Both the position numbers and the translations under genes were made by a program. From the NCBI GenBank assembly GCA_039720395.1, contig CM077828.1, positions 25,648,717 through 25,712,716 on the forward strand: 64,000 nt of DNA, read 5' to 3'. The stretch comes from Liquidambar formosana (Eukaryota > Streptophyta > Magnoliopsida > Saxifragales > Altingiaceae). Below the pieces are notes generated by a model. That model had not been told where the DNA came from and did not search any database. It saw only the letters and a program-made list of their open reading frames with translations. Positions 13,586 to 25,300 of the stretch are shown here, piece after piece. The stretch's first letter is position 1. Each line of letters begins with the position of its first letter.

Positions 13586-13796
13586 TGGATTTGGTATATT
13601 TAGTCACTTTAAATGCACCGTGAAATTACCGTACGATGAGCGACACATAAAGAGAGTTGAGATTGGAGGACTGAGATTAGAGACAATTATTTCATGCCCA
13701 ACCAATCTTAGTCCTCCAATCTCAACTCTCTCCATATGTAACTCATCACATGATAACTTTACGGTACATTTAAAATGATTAAATGCATCAAATCCA
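13586..13796. mobile_element. Full-length foldback (hairpin) MITE in copy C
   Basis: About 210 bp whose two halves are reverse complements: the arm with gagttgagattggaggact on the left pairs with agtcctccaatctcaactc on the right, around a short centre near 13681-13704. Outer parts pair less perfectly (gtcactttaaatgcaccgt against acggtacatttaaaatgat). A run of caaatc repeats follows. The homologous positions in copies A and B lack it. Confidence 0.75.
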
Positions 13797-15120
13797 AATC
13801 CAAATCCAAATCCATTTGGATTGCAACTACCATAGGGGAAACAAGGTGTTGGGATGGTGAGCTGGATGTGAAAATAGAAAGTGAGATTTTCCCTTTTTTT
13901 TGGTGGGCTAAACCTAGGTACTTCCAAGTTCTTTCTCACCCTATTAAATCCATTTCCCACATAATTTAAAGGGTCTGGATTCATGGACTTAAATTTTTGT
14001 ACTTTATTTTTACACCTTATTCTTAAACCATTGGATTTATAAGATCCAACGGCATTTCAAAAAGTTGACGTAGTCAGATTTTACTTATCATTTGACAAAT
14101 CAGTTGAGGTAAAAAAATGAAATCCTCTGTCCTATATATTCCTAATTTAAATATTTTACATTAATATTCCAAATCTTTACCAAATTTGAAATCTATAAAT
14201 AATTTTATTAGAAACAAAAGTGATTCTCATTAAAAGCATGTTCCCTAGGAAGTGTGGCATTGTTTTGAGCCGTGCCTTGGGGGGTGTTACCATCTCCCTA
14301 GCATCAATAAATCCATAAATGCCATTAAATGGTGTGATAATGGTGGAAACTCCTTTTATTACTATGTGATGTGAAAAATAAATAATGCTAAATAGGCAAC
14401 AGTTAATTGATAATAAAGGAATTAACAGTTATGACAAATGCTTTTTATGTTATATTCTTGATTATTAATAAATATTTTTAATGCATTATTTTTGAACTTG
14501 TCTTTTAAATCAAGCATTAATAAATTTACTATCTATTTTAGAAGTAATTATTATTATTCTTAAAGTGCAGAGAGAGGCGAAGGTTACAATTTCCAGCTTG
14601 CGAGAAGACATGAAGTACTCTTTATTTGAAGGAGGTTTTCTGACCCATGAAATTAATATATTCTCACCTTGAAACCTTCCTCTCTTTTTTTTTTTATTTT
14701 AACGAATTAAAGTTTGAAAGTTTGTACTTAATAGATTACAACTTCATGACCCACACAGGGCATTAAAAATTACTATCTTTTCTCACTCAATTAAATCCAT
14801 TAACTATGTGAGCATCCCAAAAATGAAATTACAAATGTTGGATGGTGGTCAAGTGAGGACGCAATTGATATGAGCTATATCAACATCATATATTGAGGGT
14901 TGTATCTCAAATATATATATTAGCCCAATGTATCCTGTAATCTACCAATGCACGGAATATGACCCTAATGCGAGTGCTGATATCATTTATATCAACACAT
15001 CTTCACCTAATTGAGACAATATAAATGCTTTATTTTCATCAAATTTATTGCCTCAATCTAACATAAAAGGGTAGTTTATGTATTAAGTTGATTTAATGGG
15101 ATCGCGTGATGCTATGAGTG

Positions 15121-15360
15121 GATTTTTTTTTATTTATTTTTTTTCAAACGATAGAATATAACTTTATTCAAGAAAACCCGAGAAGGTTACAAAGAAGAGG
15201 GCATATCCTCCTCAAAAATAAGAGATAGCCAAGAAAGGGGAATTTCAATCCATACATCATGGACATCCACCCTAAGGGCAAACTTTGCCACTGCATCTGC
15301 AACCCGGTTACATTCCGTAGGCGCATAGCTAAATTCCTCGCACCTTGCTCCTCTAGCTAA
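15121..15360 (-). mobile_element. 5'-truncated LINE: RNase H C-terminus, 3' UTR and A-rich tail
   Basis: Minus-strand reading gives about 56 codons of the C-terminal RNase H domain typical of plant LINE polymerases, including the diagnostic stretch YAPTECNRVADAVAKFA and then a WIEIP motif, ending at a stop at 15187. After it come an AATAAA signal (about 15161-15166 on the minus strand) and an A-rich tail at 15122-15145. The insertion replaced the segment that lies between gagcggat and the poly-A/(CCAA)n tract in copies A and B. No target-site duplication is visible because the target is deleted. Confidence 0.8.
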
Positions 15361-16226
15361 AAAAAAAAAAAAAAAAAAAAACACACTGTCAAGTGCACGT
15401 GGCAACAATCAAGAAAGAACAATAAAATAAAAAAGTAAACCATAACACCAAAAATTTCACATATGCGGTTTTGTAGGTTGAGGTACATCCATGAAGCAAA
15501 AAAAGAGAATATACTAATGTTCTTCTGGCAGCTAGCCACCTATATATATACACTCATAATAATTAAAATTAACCCAAAACCAAAAGAGAAAACAAATTTA
15601 AAATACTCCTAAAATTATATGACCGTTGTACGATCGGGCCCGCTAAGCCCGGGATGTAGATTGGTACCGAGTACCATCGTAATCTTTATAAAATAACAAA
15701 AAATCTATATATAGAAAATAAAAAAATAAAAAAATCTTTATTTTAATGACTCTATTCTCATAGTCATATTATATTTTTTATTCATTCATTTACATTTATA
15801 TAATTTTAAGAAGGACTAAATGCAGTATCATTATAAGATGAGTCACAAAGTGTTGGTTTGGTTGGACATACCTGTCTCTTACCCTGGAAAGTTAAAACTT
15901 CAGTTTATATTAATAGGCAGAATATACTCTGCATAGTGCTCATCTCTTGGCTGGCGTTTGGCATAAGCTGCTTATTCTTTGTGACCAATTCAGGCTGGAA
16001 TTTTTAATTCTATACCGTTTCAGTGCATAGCATCATTGAGTAACTAAATTTAGTCTTTTACAGTACTTTTGACAAAGACTAGACTAGTGATCGCATCAGC
16101 CACCATGTAGGTGGCCTAGCTTTGTCAATTGTCATGGAGAAAAACTTATTGTTTATGCTTTATTTCTTTTCATCTTCTCATGTCTCTTTATCTATGCCTC
16201 GGCCCCTTTGGTGACGATGATGCATG

Positions 16227-18010
16227 TCTTTTTCGCGATGTTTTAATATGAGAGATTATAAGAAGGGGGACTGCCTTAGCTAAGAAGGCGGCCCATAAAT
16301 ATGTGCCATATGTCACTTAAAGTCGAAGCATATTCTGCCTTTGCCCATGGAAAGAAACTGCAGTGATTAGGCTTAAGTCCAATGGGCTGGCTGATTATGA
16401 GATGCACTACTTGAAAGTGTATTTTTTTTTTTTTTCATTCTCAATAGCATGTAGAGATTTGATTTACAAAATAATTGTTACAATGTTTCCCCTGGGCCTA
16501 ACTATTGGATTCTGAAAGGATCAACTACAAGGCCAGGATGCATCCACAACATTATTTTACTAATCATTTTTTTTTTTTTTTTTTTTTGGTTTGGCATATT
16601 GTATCAGATCTAACCATGCCATGCAATTTGATTTCAGTCATCATTATGAGAACCAAAATCGGAGGAGAAGGTTTTCCTTGTAATTTTACACTGAATTTCT
16701 GAAATTCCAGGAAGCAGGCATCATCAATTGTGATTAGAATCTCTGGCATTATTTTTCCTTCTTTCCATTTTTTTTTTTTTTTTGGGGGCGGGGGGGGGTT
16801 GGGGAGGGGTGTAAGGGACCATAATCTGACCTCCAATTATCTAATTTGCAATTTCTGAAACCGTGAGCATCAAGGATCCTATGAAACCAGAACAATGTAG
16901 CATGGGAGAAGTTGCAGAGTATATGAAAATGTGTTCAATTGTGCCAACTGATCAACTTTACACTATGGGCATTTGGATTGAAAATAGTGAAGGGAATTAG
17001 ACTTACTCTATCACTTATGCATCATCTAGCCCCATAGTTTCTCCCACATGAATCTTGAATAAGGATTGTGGGGATTGGAGGGTGTTGCAAAGATCAAATT
17101 GGGAAGTTTGCCACATTGGGACATATGTACTTGGATTTCGATAGAGTGGACAAATATTGGAGATTTTCTGATTCAACTGCTCATAGTGCACAATGAAGAA
17201 TGTCTGCATTGTGGGTAAATTCGTGCAATCGTGCCTCAACCGATGCTTATACTTCAATGGTTTGCCAATCTTCTTCTGCAATTACATTATGCGGATTTAC
17301 CTCATAAAATCTGAAGAAATTAAACTGAATATAGCTTGTTCGTTATCTTGAGCAAACAAACCTCTGGCCTCATTTTCACCAAAAAAAAGAGAAAATTTTT
17401 TTTTTCCAAGCAGTTCTTATAGCCACACATCATGCAGCTATGATGGCTGCAAGTATACTCAAACTGGGTTTTTCCATATTATAACTTAGAATTAGTTAAG
17501 TACCTTGTTTAAAATAGTTAGGCTCATCAAACTTGTGATTTTTCGAAACTCAAAGACAAATGTCATTTCCTTTTCACATGAATAACCAGTTAATCTAAAC
17601 AATTAATAGTTTAAGTTATTCTTACTTAGTTTTAATCTACGTTTAACCAAATAATTCACCCAATTTGAACCTGATCACTCAAAATGCTCTTGGAGCCAAG
17701 TATATCAAGTATGGTGAGGTGAGAGAAAAATTTTCTATTTCATATTTCATCTCAAAACCGTTTATTGAAGATGCCATTCATCATGCAAATTTAGTTAAAT
17801 GAGAGTGAAGCCCATGCTTTCCTTGCCTCCACGCCTATTAAACCTGTATACCCATCTCCCTCCTCCTCTCCTTCCCCTCCACAGAGCAAATGAAAAACTG
17901 TCCTGAAGTCACATAGCAATTTTCTCTTTTTAACATAAACATCCCTTTTCCTCTACTCTTTTTTAGGTACCTTTATGTTCAATGTAATTCTGGATCAATA
18001 GATATATAAG
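16227..18010. other. Spacer with a decayed LINE remnant and the promoter region of the MYB gene
   Basis: Contains poly-T runs at about 16568-16587 and 16770-16785, the latter followed by a G-rich run. A degraded LINE-like remnant on the minus strand at 16830-17290 is described separately. The last 200 bp before 18011 are pyrimidine-rich (cctcctcctctccttcccc), as expected for a plant promoter/leader. No confident TATA box was found. Confidence 0.5.
16830..17290 (-). pseudogene. Possible decayed LINE reverse-transcriptase C-terminus (zf-RVT-like)
   Basis: Minus-strand translation shows LPTMQTFFIVHYEQLN, then ISNICPLYRNPSTYVPMW, and further on, past a stop codon and a frame change, HILCNFSHATLFWF. 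These resemble the zinc-binding reverse-transcriptase region of plant LINEs (LPT...L, CP.C, H.F..C.F....W). Stops and frame changes interrupt it. Identification is by motif resemblance only. Confidence 0.35.
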
Positions 18011-18675
18011 ATGGTAAGACCTCCATGTTGTGATAGATTGAATGTGAAAAGGGGCCTTTGGACTGCAGAGGAGGATGCGAAAGTAATTGCACATGTATCG
18101 AAGCATGGAACTGGAAACTGGACGGCCGTTCCCAAAAAAGCAGGTTTGGTATTGGTTGAAACAAATTTTCATAATTTTGTAGTTTTTGGAGTACTGATTT
18201 TGATATGATTTTGTAAATTTTGTTGGAATATGCGAGAGTGTTCCTCTCAGGACTTAGGAGATGTGGGAAGAGTTGCAGGCTTAGGTGGACTAATTACCTG
18301 AGGCCTGATCTGAAGCATGAAGGCTTTACTGCCCAAGAAGAGGAGTTGATTGTTAGGCTTCATGCAGCCATAGGTAGCAGGTGGGTTGCTTTCCATCTCT
18401 CTTGATAATGCTAAATGCATCTTCTTCCCTCCTTTCTCCCCTGATTTATGCAGCTTCTTCTTGTTTTCCATCTCTCTCTCTCTCTCTCCTACACTGTAGA
18501 ATATGATCATATCTTCCACACTTCTCTCATATTTTATCTATCTTTCCATCCATTCATTCTTTTTTTCTTTTTTTTTTTGTAAATGTTTTTTTCTTAAGAT
18601 CTCATTATTGGATATATCAATTTGCTTAAGTTGCGGCTAGTGGGTTGGATTTCTCTTCTTCTTTTTTTTTTCTGT

Positions 18676-18708
<33 letters not shown>

Positions 18709-20835
18709 CATTTTTTTTTTATCCCTTTCGTCATTTCAAGTTCTACATTACCATCATTTTTTTAATTTATTGAAAACTTGTGCAAAATTTCTCAGAAAAT
18801 TGTGTCATATTTTTCCCTCATTTTTCTGTTGGGATTTTATGGTATTGTTGGGTTGATTTCGTAGTATTGGTGAGGTCCCTAGAGTAGGATAGGCTCCTCT
18901 GCAATATTTGCAATGTGCAGCTATCAAAATCTGACGAATGTCATGCAGTGGCGGATCCATAATTTTTTTTTCAGTGGTTGCATTTTTTTTTTTATAAATA
19001 ATTTTAATTTTTTTGCTAAGGATAAGATGGGAAAGGAATAAAGGCTATACATATCGGCATCTATACTTAAAAATGCCTTAGCGACTTCCGAAGATACAAA
19101 ATTTACTTATATATTACTCCTAACACCTCGATTTACTTGATGTGAGACGAGATTTTAAGAAGATGGGAAATGGGAAAAGTTACAAGACTATACATTAGCA
19201 TAACTTTGAATATAGGTGATAAAGTAAGATGTAAAATTGACAAGCAAACCATACTCTAAAAACATAGGTGACTTTTAAAAATGAAGACCTTTGCTTATAT
19301 GTCACTCCTAACACTCCTTATCAAATATGGGACATAGGTTCGTCTTAATGGTTACACATAAGAATAAATTAAACCTTAACTTTATATAATTCACAAAAAT
19401 GGTGTACTTTAATAAATTTAATAATAATTTAACCAAATTTAATAAAGATTAACTATTTTTTCTCAATAAAGGCTAAAATACTAAATAAATTTACTCAAAC
19501 AAATTTGGAAAAAAAAAAAAGAAAAAGAAAATTTGAGTGGTTGCACAGGCGCACAGGGCCTTAGTGCAACCGCTCTTGATGTCATAGATACCTTTCTGTG
19601 CCCCTAAATCATTTGTGACCCCAATAACCAATACAACCCAAAAATCTCAAGTGAATGGACAAGAAAATCAGTAAGCATGTCCATAAAAACGCATTGAGCC
19701 CATATGTCAGACGAGTCATGTGTCCAAATATTTGTTATTGCTTTTTTCAATGATGGACCATAATACTAACTGGACTCCATTATTATTTGGCAATGCATAC
19801 CATTTGAAAAGAATAAAAGTTTGTGTCATCCATGGCCCAGCAGATCGTAACAACCTTAACTGCCCTTTATGTATGGAATGATACCCAACTGTTTTAACAC
19901 CCTTTTGTTTCTGTTGCTGGTGCAAGGATAATGACTCTCTCTCTCTCTCTCTCATGGTTTTATGCATGTGGTCCAGGTGGTCTATAATAGCCCAACAACT
20001 TCCAGGGAGGACAGACAATGATGTTAAAAACTACTGGAACACCAAGCTGAGGAAGAGGCTATCTGAAATGGGAATTGATCCTGTCACCCATAAGCCCTTT
20101 TCTCAAATCCTGGTCGATTATGGAAACATCGGTGGTGGCCTCCCAAACGGCGGAACACGAATTGGGTCTCTCAATAGAGACTTGAAGAATGCATATTTCA
20201 TGTTGAAAACAGAACACTCTGCTCAAGTCCCAGTACCAGCAGAAGGGTTTCCAAATATCAACACCCATTTGATGACAACAATAATGTCACTTCCCAAAAT
20301 AGAAACAAACCAAGATACTTTCTTCAACAGCAATATCAACAACAATCACTCAATGGATCTTCTTGCTCAGCTCCAAGCCATAAAACTAGTGACAGAGGCC
20401 TCAAATTGCACCAACCATGAAGCCATCCCACCCCATATCTTTAGTGAAAGTTCTTCGTTGTCATCGCCATCATCTTCATCTTCTTCTTGTTCTACTGCGG
20501 CGAAAGTAGAGATGCCACAAAACTTTAGTTGGCGCGATTTTCTTCTCGATGATGCATTTCTGCCAGCCGATTCTTCACAAGAAGAAGAGAACATGGCTGG
20601 GTTTTTATCGAAGAATGACTCCTCAAGACAAACACAAAATGTGATGTCACAATGTGAGTTTAACACTAATGGAGAAATGAACTTCAATGGGGTTGGACCA
20701 ATAGATTGCAAATTGCCAAGCAATGGTGTGGAAGGTTCACTTTGTTCTGATGGTTCATTTGTGGAAGCCATGCTAGATCGAGACAATGAGATGCTCTTGG
20801 AGTTCCCTGGCCTATTGGATGAACCATTCTACTAA
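18011..20835 (+). CDS. TDF1: R2R3-MYB transcription factor, TDF1/MYB35-like, 3 exons
   Basis: Nuclear DNA-binding factor. By homology it belongs to the MYB35/TDF1 group that controls tapetum development in anthers. Exons 18011-18143, 18251-18380 and 19977-20835 encode 373 aa; phases and intron positions are those standard for R2R3-MYBs. Repeat R2 has W17, W37, W57; repeat R3 has F70, W89, W108. The group-typical segment [15 protein letters not shown] follows the MYB domain, and VDYGNIGG after it fits MYB35 better than MYB80. The C-terminal half is Ser- and Asn-rich with acidic patches. The first donor is gtttgg, weaker than consensus, but gives the canonical MYB junction. Intron 2 (1596 bp) holds a hAT-like insertion. 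A likely poly(A) signal (AATAAAG) lies about 55 bp after the stop. Assigned by recalled motifs; expression not shown. Confidence 0.88.
18682..18721. repeat. Poly-T tract in MYB intron 2
   Basis: A run of about 30 T residues amid further T-rich sequence (18540-18760), upstream of the hAT-like element. It could be a pyrimidine-rich intron segment or the reversed tail of an old retroposon; nothing decides this. Confidence 0.7.
18946..19578. mobile_element. Non-autonomous hAT-like element in intron 2 of the MYB gene
   Basis: 633 bp flanked by a near-perfect 8-bp target duplication (atgtcatg at 18938-18945, atgtcata at 19579-19586). The left end begins cagtggcggatcc and the reverse complement of the right end begins caagagcggttgc, short imperfect inverted repeats of hAT type. 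The interior is AT-rich with no transposase frame. Confidence 0.7.
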
Positions 20836-21605
20836 GTTCTCAATTTGCTCAAGGGATTGTGGTTAGAGATAGTTCAAGGTTTGTAATTAATAAAGTTTAG
20901 AATAAGGATTGTTAGAACTATGCCTTTCATGGAGTTGGACAAGCCATCTTCTATTATGTTTGAATTATGGTTTTTTTATAATTATAGTTGTTGTTTAGCC
21001 TTCCAACACAAGAATAGTTTGTCACACACACTAATGATCAGGTGTTTGATAGCGTGCATACATGATGTCAATTGTAATCGTTTGTATTTGTCACGTGCTT
21101 ATACATGATTGTCATAAACAATCTAGATCATAAGGATTCATGACGTTGAACACTTGAACATTTACATACATATATAAGCATGTTTCTATCAAAATTATAC
21201 ATAAAGTATTATTATCCTAAACCTGAACCAATCCCAAACCCAACTTGGGTTTGAAACATCTAGCCAAAACCCACTGCAACTTAAATTATCTTATTTATCT
21301 TGTTTGTGTCATCCTATTAACACTACTATCCTTATCGAAACATGCTAAATAAGTGATACCCTCAAAATTTTGACAAATGATAAGCAGAACAAATTCGATC
21401 CCACCTCCTCCAAATATGATTCAAATAACAAAACCTTAACCCTCTATTTGGTTCGTGGATTTTATCATGGAAAAAAAAAGAGAGGGAAAAGAAATGCAGA
21501 AGAAAGAAATGAAAGAAAAAGATGAAATTATATCAAACCAAAATTATTTCAATTATACTTTTTCTATTAATTTTCTATTGCAACCAAATAGAAAAATATA
21601 TAATT

Positions 21606-21647
<42 letters not shown>

Positions 21648-22044
21648 TAGATATAGCACATGTGCGTTGCACATGAATATTTTTAAATAATATTAGTTAT
21701 ACAAAATAATAAATACATAAACATTTTATATTTTTTTCATAAATATTTTTAAAGATAAACATTTTATATTTTTATATTTTTTATTTTAAGGTATGTGTTT
21801 TAGAATTATAGTTTCCATATTCTTATATATTTCTATTTATCATATAGGAATTATAGTTTCCGTTTCCTTTGAATTCCTATTTGTGTTTTATATATTAAGG
21901 TATTTGTTTTAGAATTATAGTTTCCATATTGCTATATTTCCTATATATGCAGAAGGGTAGATAGTTGTGTATTTAAAAATTAAAATAAAGGTATATTAGT
22001 CAATCAAAAATTTTTCTTACATTTATCTTTTTATAGGTAGTATA

Positions 22045-22075
<31 letters not shown>

Positions 22076-22379
22076 TTTTCTTGATAAAATTCACGAATCA
22101 AATATGGCGTAAAAATTTTGCCACCCACTAGCGACTATGGCAATGGGTCAAAATTTTTGTCACCCACTAATGACCGTGCCAATGGGACAAAAAATTTGCC
22201 ACCCACTTGCTTAGCCCCATGGGACAAGAGAGAGGGGACAATGATTAGAATAAAATCAGCACCCGATACTTGCATAGTAAGTAATGGATTATGGCATATA
22301 GCAAATGTCTTTATGAAATTAAGGAAGGAAAAACGCAAAGGAGGAGAGCAGAGAGAAACAGAGAGAGAGAGAATTGAAA
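20836..22379. other. MYB 3' flank and promoter region of the next gene; no gene seen
   Basis: The MYB 3' UTR probably ends soon after the AATAAAG near 20888. (TA)n tracts occur at about 21616-21645 and 22040-22066. An imperfectly repeated segment near 21790-21935 (ttttagaattatagtttcc three times) looks like an old local duplication. A GA-rich leader (gagagagagagaattg) ends at the start codon 22380. Confidence 0.6.
21616..21645. repeat. (TA)n microsatellite
   Basis: About 15 TA units; a similar tract lies at 22040-22066. Confidence 0.9.
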
Positions 22380-25300
22380 ATGGTGGCGATCTCGCTATAC
22401 AGAGGTAACCTGCACAGAGTTCCCGACGTTCCTCGTCGATGGCTAATGCCAACCCATCGAATCTCTCTCAAAGACTTCAAATCCCTCCTCACCCGCCGCC
22501 TTAAAGCCCTCTCTCGCCTCCGCTCCACCACCACCGCCATCATCACAACCGATGTTAAACCTAACCTTAACCCTAACCCTAAACCTAGCCCTAATTCAAA
22601 ACATCCAGAAGAAGACGCGAAGGATGATGTCTGTTCGAAGAGCTTTGTTCATGTTCATGTTCATGTCCAACCTAAGTTTGAACCAGAAAAGGTTTACAAT
22701 CCCGAAGAAGGGACATCAAAGGATGGAGCTGCTGAAGAAGGGACATCGAAGGATGGAGCTGCTGAAGAAGGGACATCGAAGGATGGAGCTGCTAAAGAGG
22801 TCAAATACGAACAAGGGTCGGACGGTGATGATCGTACGGTGAAACCGGTTGATGGATCTTCTCCGTCTCCTGGTTCGAAACCTGCTGTACCGGATAACGC
22901 TGCTGCTGATCCGGTGGATGCCAATGGGGGTTCTCAAGCTGTGAAGGACGAAAAACCGGCGGACACGGAAAACCCTAATGTGGAGGTATGGAATGTTGCT
23001 GGGTTTATCGTATTTTTATTGTTTATGTTGAGTTTGCATCTACTTAAGCATAAAGTTGTGAGCTTTGGTGTAGTTGATATGTATGATATACCCTATCAAT
23101 TGTCATCAATGGTGGGAGGAAACGAGACATAAGTGGCTTCTAGAGATTTGAACAATGTGTAATAAACATTGTATTTGTAATTGAACCTGTTTCGTGCAGG
23201 TGAATAAGAATTGGTATATACATGTATGGCCTATTTGGATGTCCCTCAAAATTTGAATGGCTCTACTTTATTTAATATGATTTTGTGAACCAACCCATCA
23301 TTGTGAATAGGGCAATTTAATTGAATTGAAGCCATCATCAGAAATGACAATAAATGTTTCAAACAAGGGCATATCACCAATTGCCAAATTGGTCATGGTT
23401 GGCTGCTGTTCCACATCAGGAGTTTGGGCGTTTGTTTTGTGTTAATAAGGAGTTCCATTGGAGCTCTGAAAGTCAGAGTACTCCTTTTGGGGTAATGCGG
23501 TGGGTTTAAGCCTCTGTTACCAAAAAGATCTTATGCCACCTGTTGTAATGATAGCTCCAACATTTTCGGACAACCCCATTCAAAACAATCAACTTGAACT
23601 TTCAATGCTTTGTAAATTCCAATGGGACGATTCAAATTCCATGGGACAACCAAGCGTGCCCTTAAATAAGCTACAATGAAAGAAGAAGTGATTGTGTGAC
23701 TAGATATGTTGGGAAAACATTTATTGAGTTCAAAACATACGGTATACATTTATTTCCATATAAATGTTACAATTCACATAACTTTGGGAAAAAAAAGGTT
23801 AAAATATAAAATCACATCAAATGCCTTTGGCACATAATTACAACTGAGACATTAAGATGGGCATGTCCTCCAAATTCAGTAAAGTTATTCTAAGGGTAAA
23901 TTTTAATTTGAATAGAAATAGGAGTCATCTATTTTGAGTTTGTTAAACTTGTTATTTTAATTTATTAAGTTTTACATTCTGATGAATCTTAGATCACATT
24001 CCTGTAATGAACTCACTCTTCATTGTTAGTAAACAAGACACGTGTAATAGACATAAAGAAGGCTTTATGGCATGAGGCATGCACCTCATGGATGACCTAT
24101 TCTTTCAAGGTTCTGAGCCTTGTGAATTTGAAACTGAAAGGCCGAGTCTTAGACTGGTTTCCTGAGCCTTGTATTGACACATAATCTCACACACATTATA
24201 AAGCTACAAATTACCATAGATACTAGTACTCAAATTATTTTTTATTTTTTCTTTATTTGCAAAATATGGTTTCATCTGTCTTTTTGTTTGTTTTACTTGC
24301 CAGACAAGGGACAAAGTGGATGCCTTAAATGAAAAAGAGAAAAGGAAAAGGGAAGTTGAGGAGAAGTTGGAAATTTTGAATGCAAAGAAACATAAATTAG
24401 TACAAGGGCTGAAGCAGGTAAGCTTTTATATTATTCTCATCTTGCATGGGGGAAGAGATTTTTAGATGTTATGACCTCGGTGCATTACTTTGGAGATTTT
24501 GTAGAACTTAAGTTTTGCATTTTTGCCCCGAAATCTTTATAAGTGGACAGTTAATTTGTTGTGGTTAACAGATCTTGAATACTGAAGAAGAATTGAGGAG
24601 ACGAACTAGTATGCAAGGATTACTGGTTCGCCCATCTGTTCCACTTCAAGTGGATACTACAAATGACTCTGGCTCAATGACTAGACATGTTGCTCCTAGG
24701 ATGGGCTCAGAGGCAAACCTTGGTGGTGATATGGAAGGGGGAGAAGCTGATGATGTTTCGAACCATAACATGCATTCTCGCCATCTACTTCGAATGAGTA
24801 GTACATCACCTTCTTCAGAGTCTCCTCTTAGAAGGCCTGCCTATTTTCAACATAATGTGGTAACGTATATGGATTAGTTCCTTTTGCCATTAAGGTGTTT
24901 AAGCATGCTGCAATTCATCTTTATGGTTTCAAATGATATATTGACCAATGACCATGGATAGTTTCATCACTGTAGTTTGAGTGACAACTTATCAGTTAAG
25001 ATTAATCTGTTTAACGTTTCAAGGGATTCTTTTCTCAGCACTTTCACTTTACATGTATGGGAATTGGTGACAAGGGGTTTGTTGAGAATCCTAGGTTATC
25101 AATTTGTTGACAAGTTCCAACTATTTAACCCCTGACATCGAAATTTGTCACCAATACTAGAAATTTATATCAAATTTACACACCTTATCAGCTATAAGAC
25201 CCATGTTAGCAACTGCTCACCCTTGATGGAGAGGGAATTGCTTTTTTACCTTCATATTGACGAAATTCCATAATTGGAAAGCCAAATTTTGTAGAGTATG

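Larger units (their letters stand above)
12871..16226. repeat. Tandem repeat copy C plus 3' tail
   Basis: Has the full 5' start (aaatataatgatagtgcaaa) and one 98-bp minisatellite unit. It lacks the MITE carried by A and B: the flanking gtgagatttt and the region around aaacctaggta are separated by only about 20 bp at 13882-13918. It has two private insertions: a hairpin element at about 13586-13796 and a LINE 3' end at about 15121-15360. The terminal palindrome near 15634-15676 and the tail to about 16226 match copy B. Confidence 0.88.

Noticed and set aside
19954..20835. Single-exon frame starting at an ATG before MYB exon 3
   Set aside because: The first 23 nt are intron sequence; the acceptor at 19976 gives the exact R3-repeat junction, so exon 3 starts at 19977.
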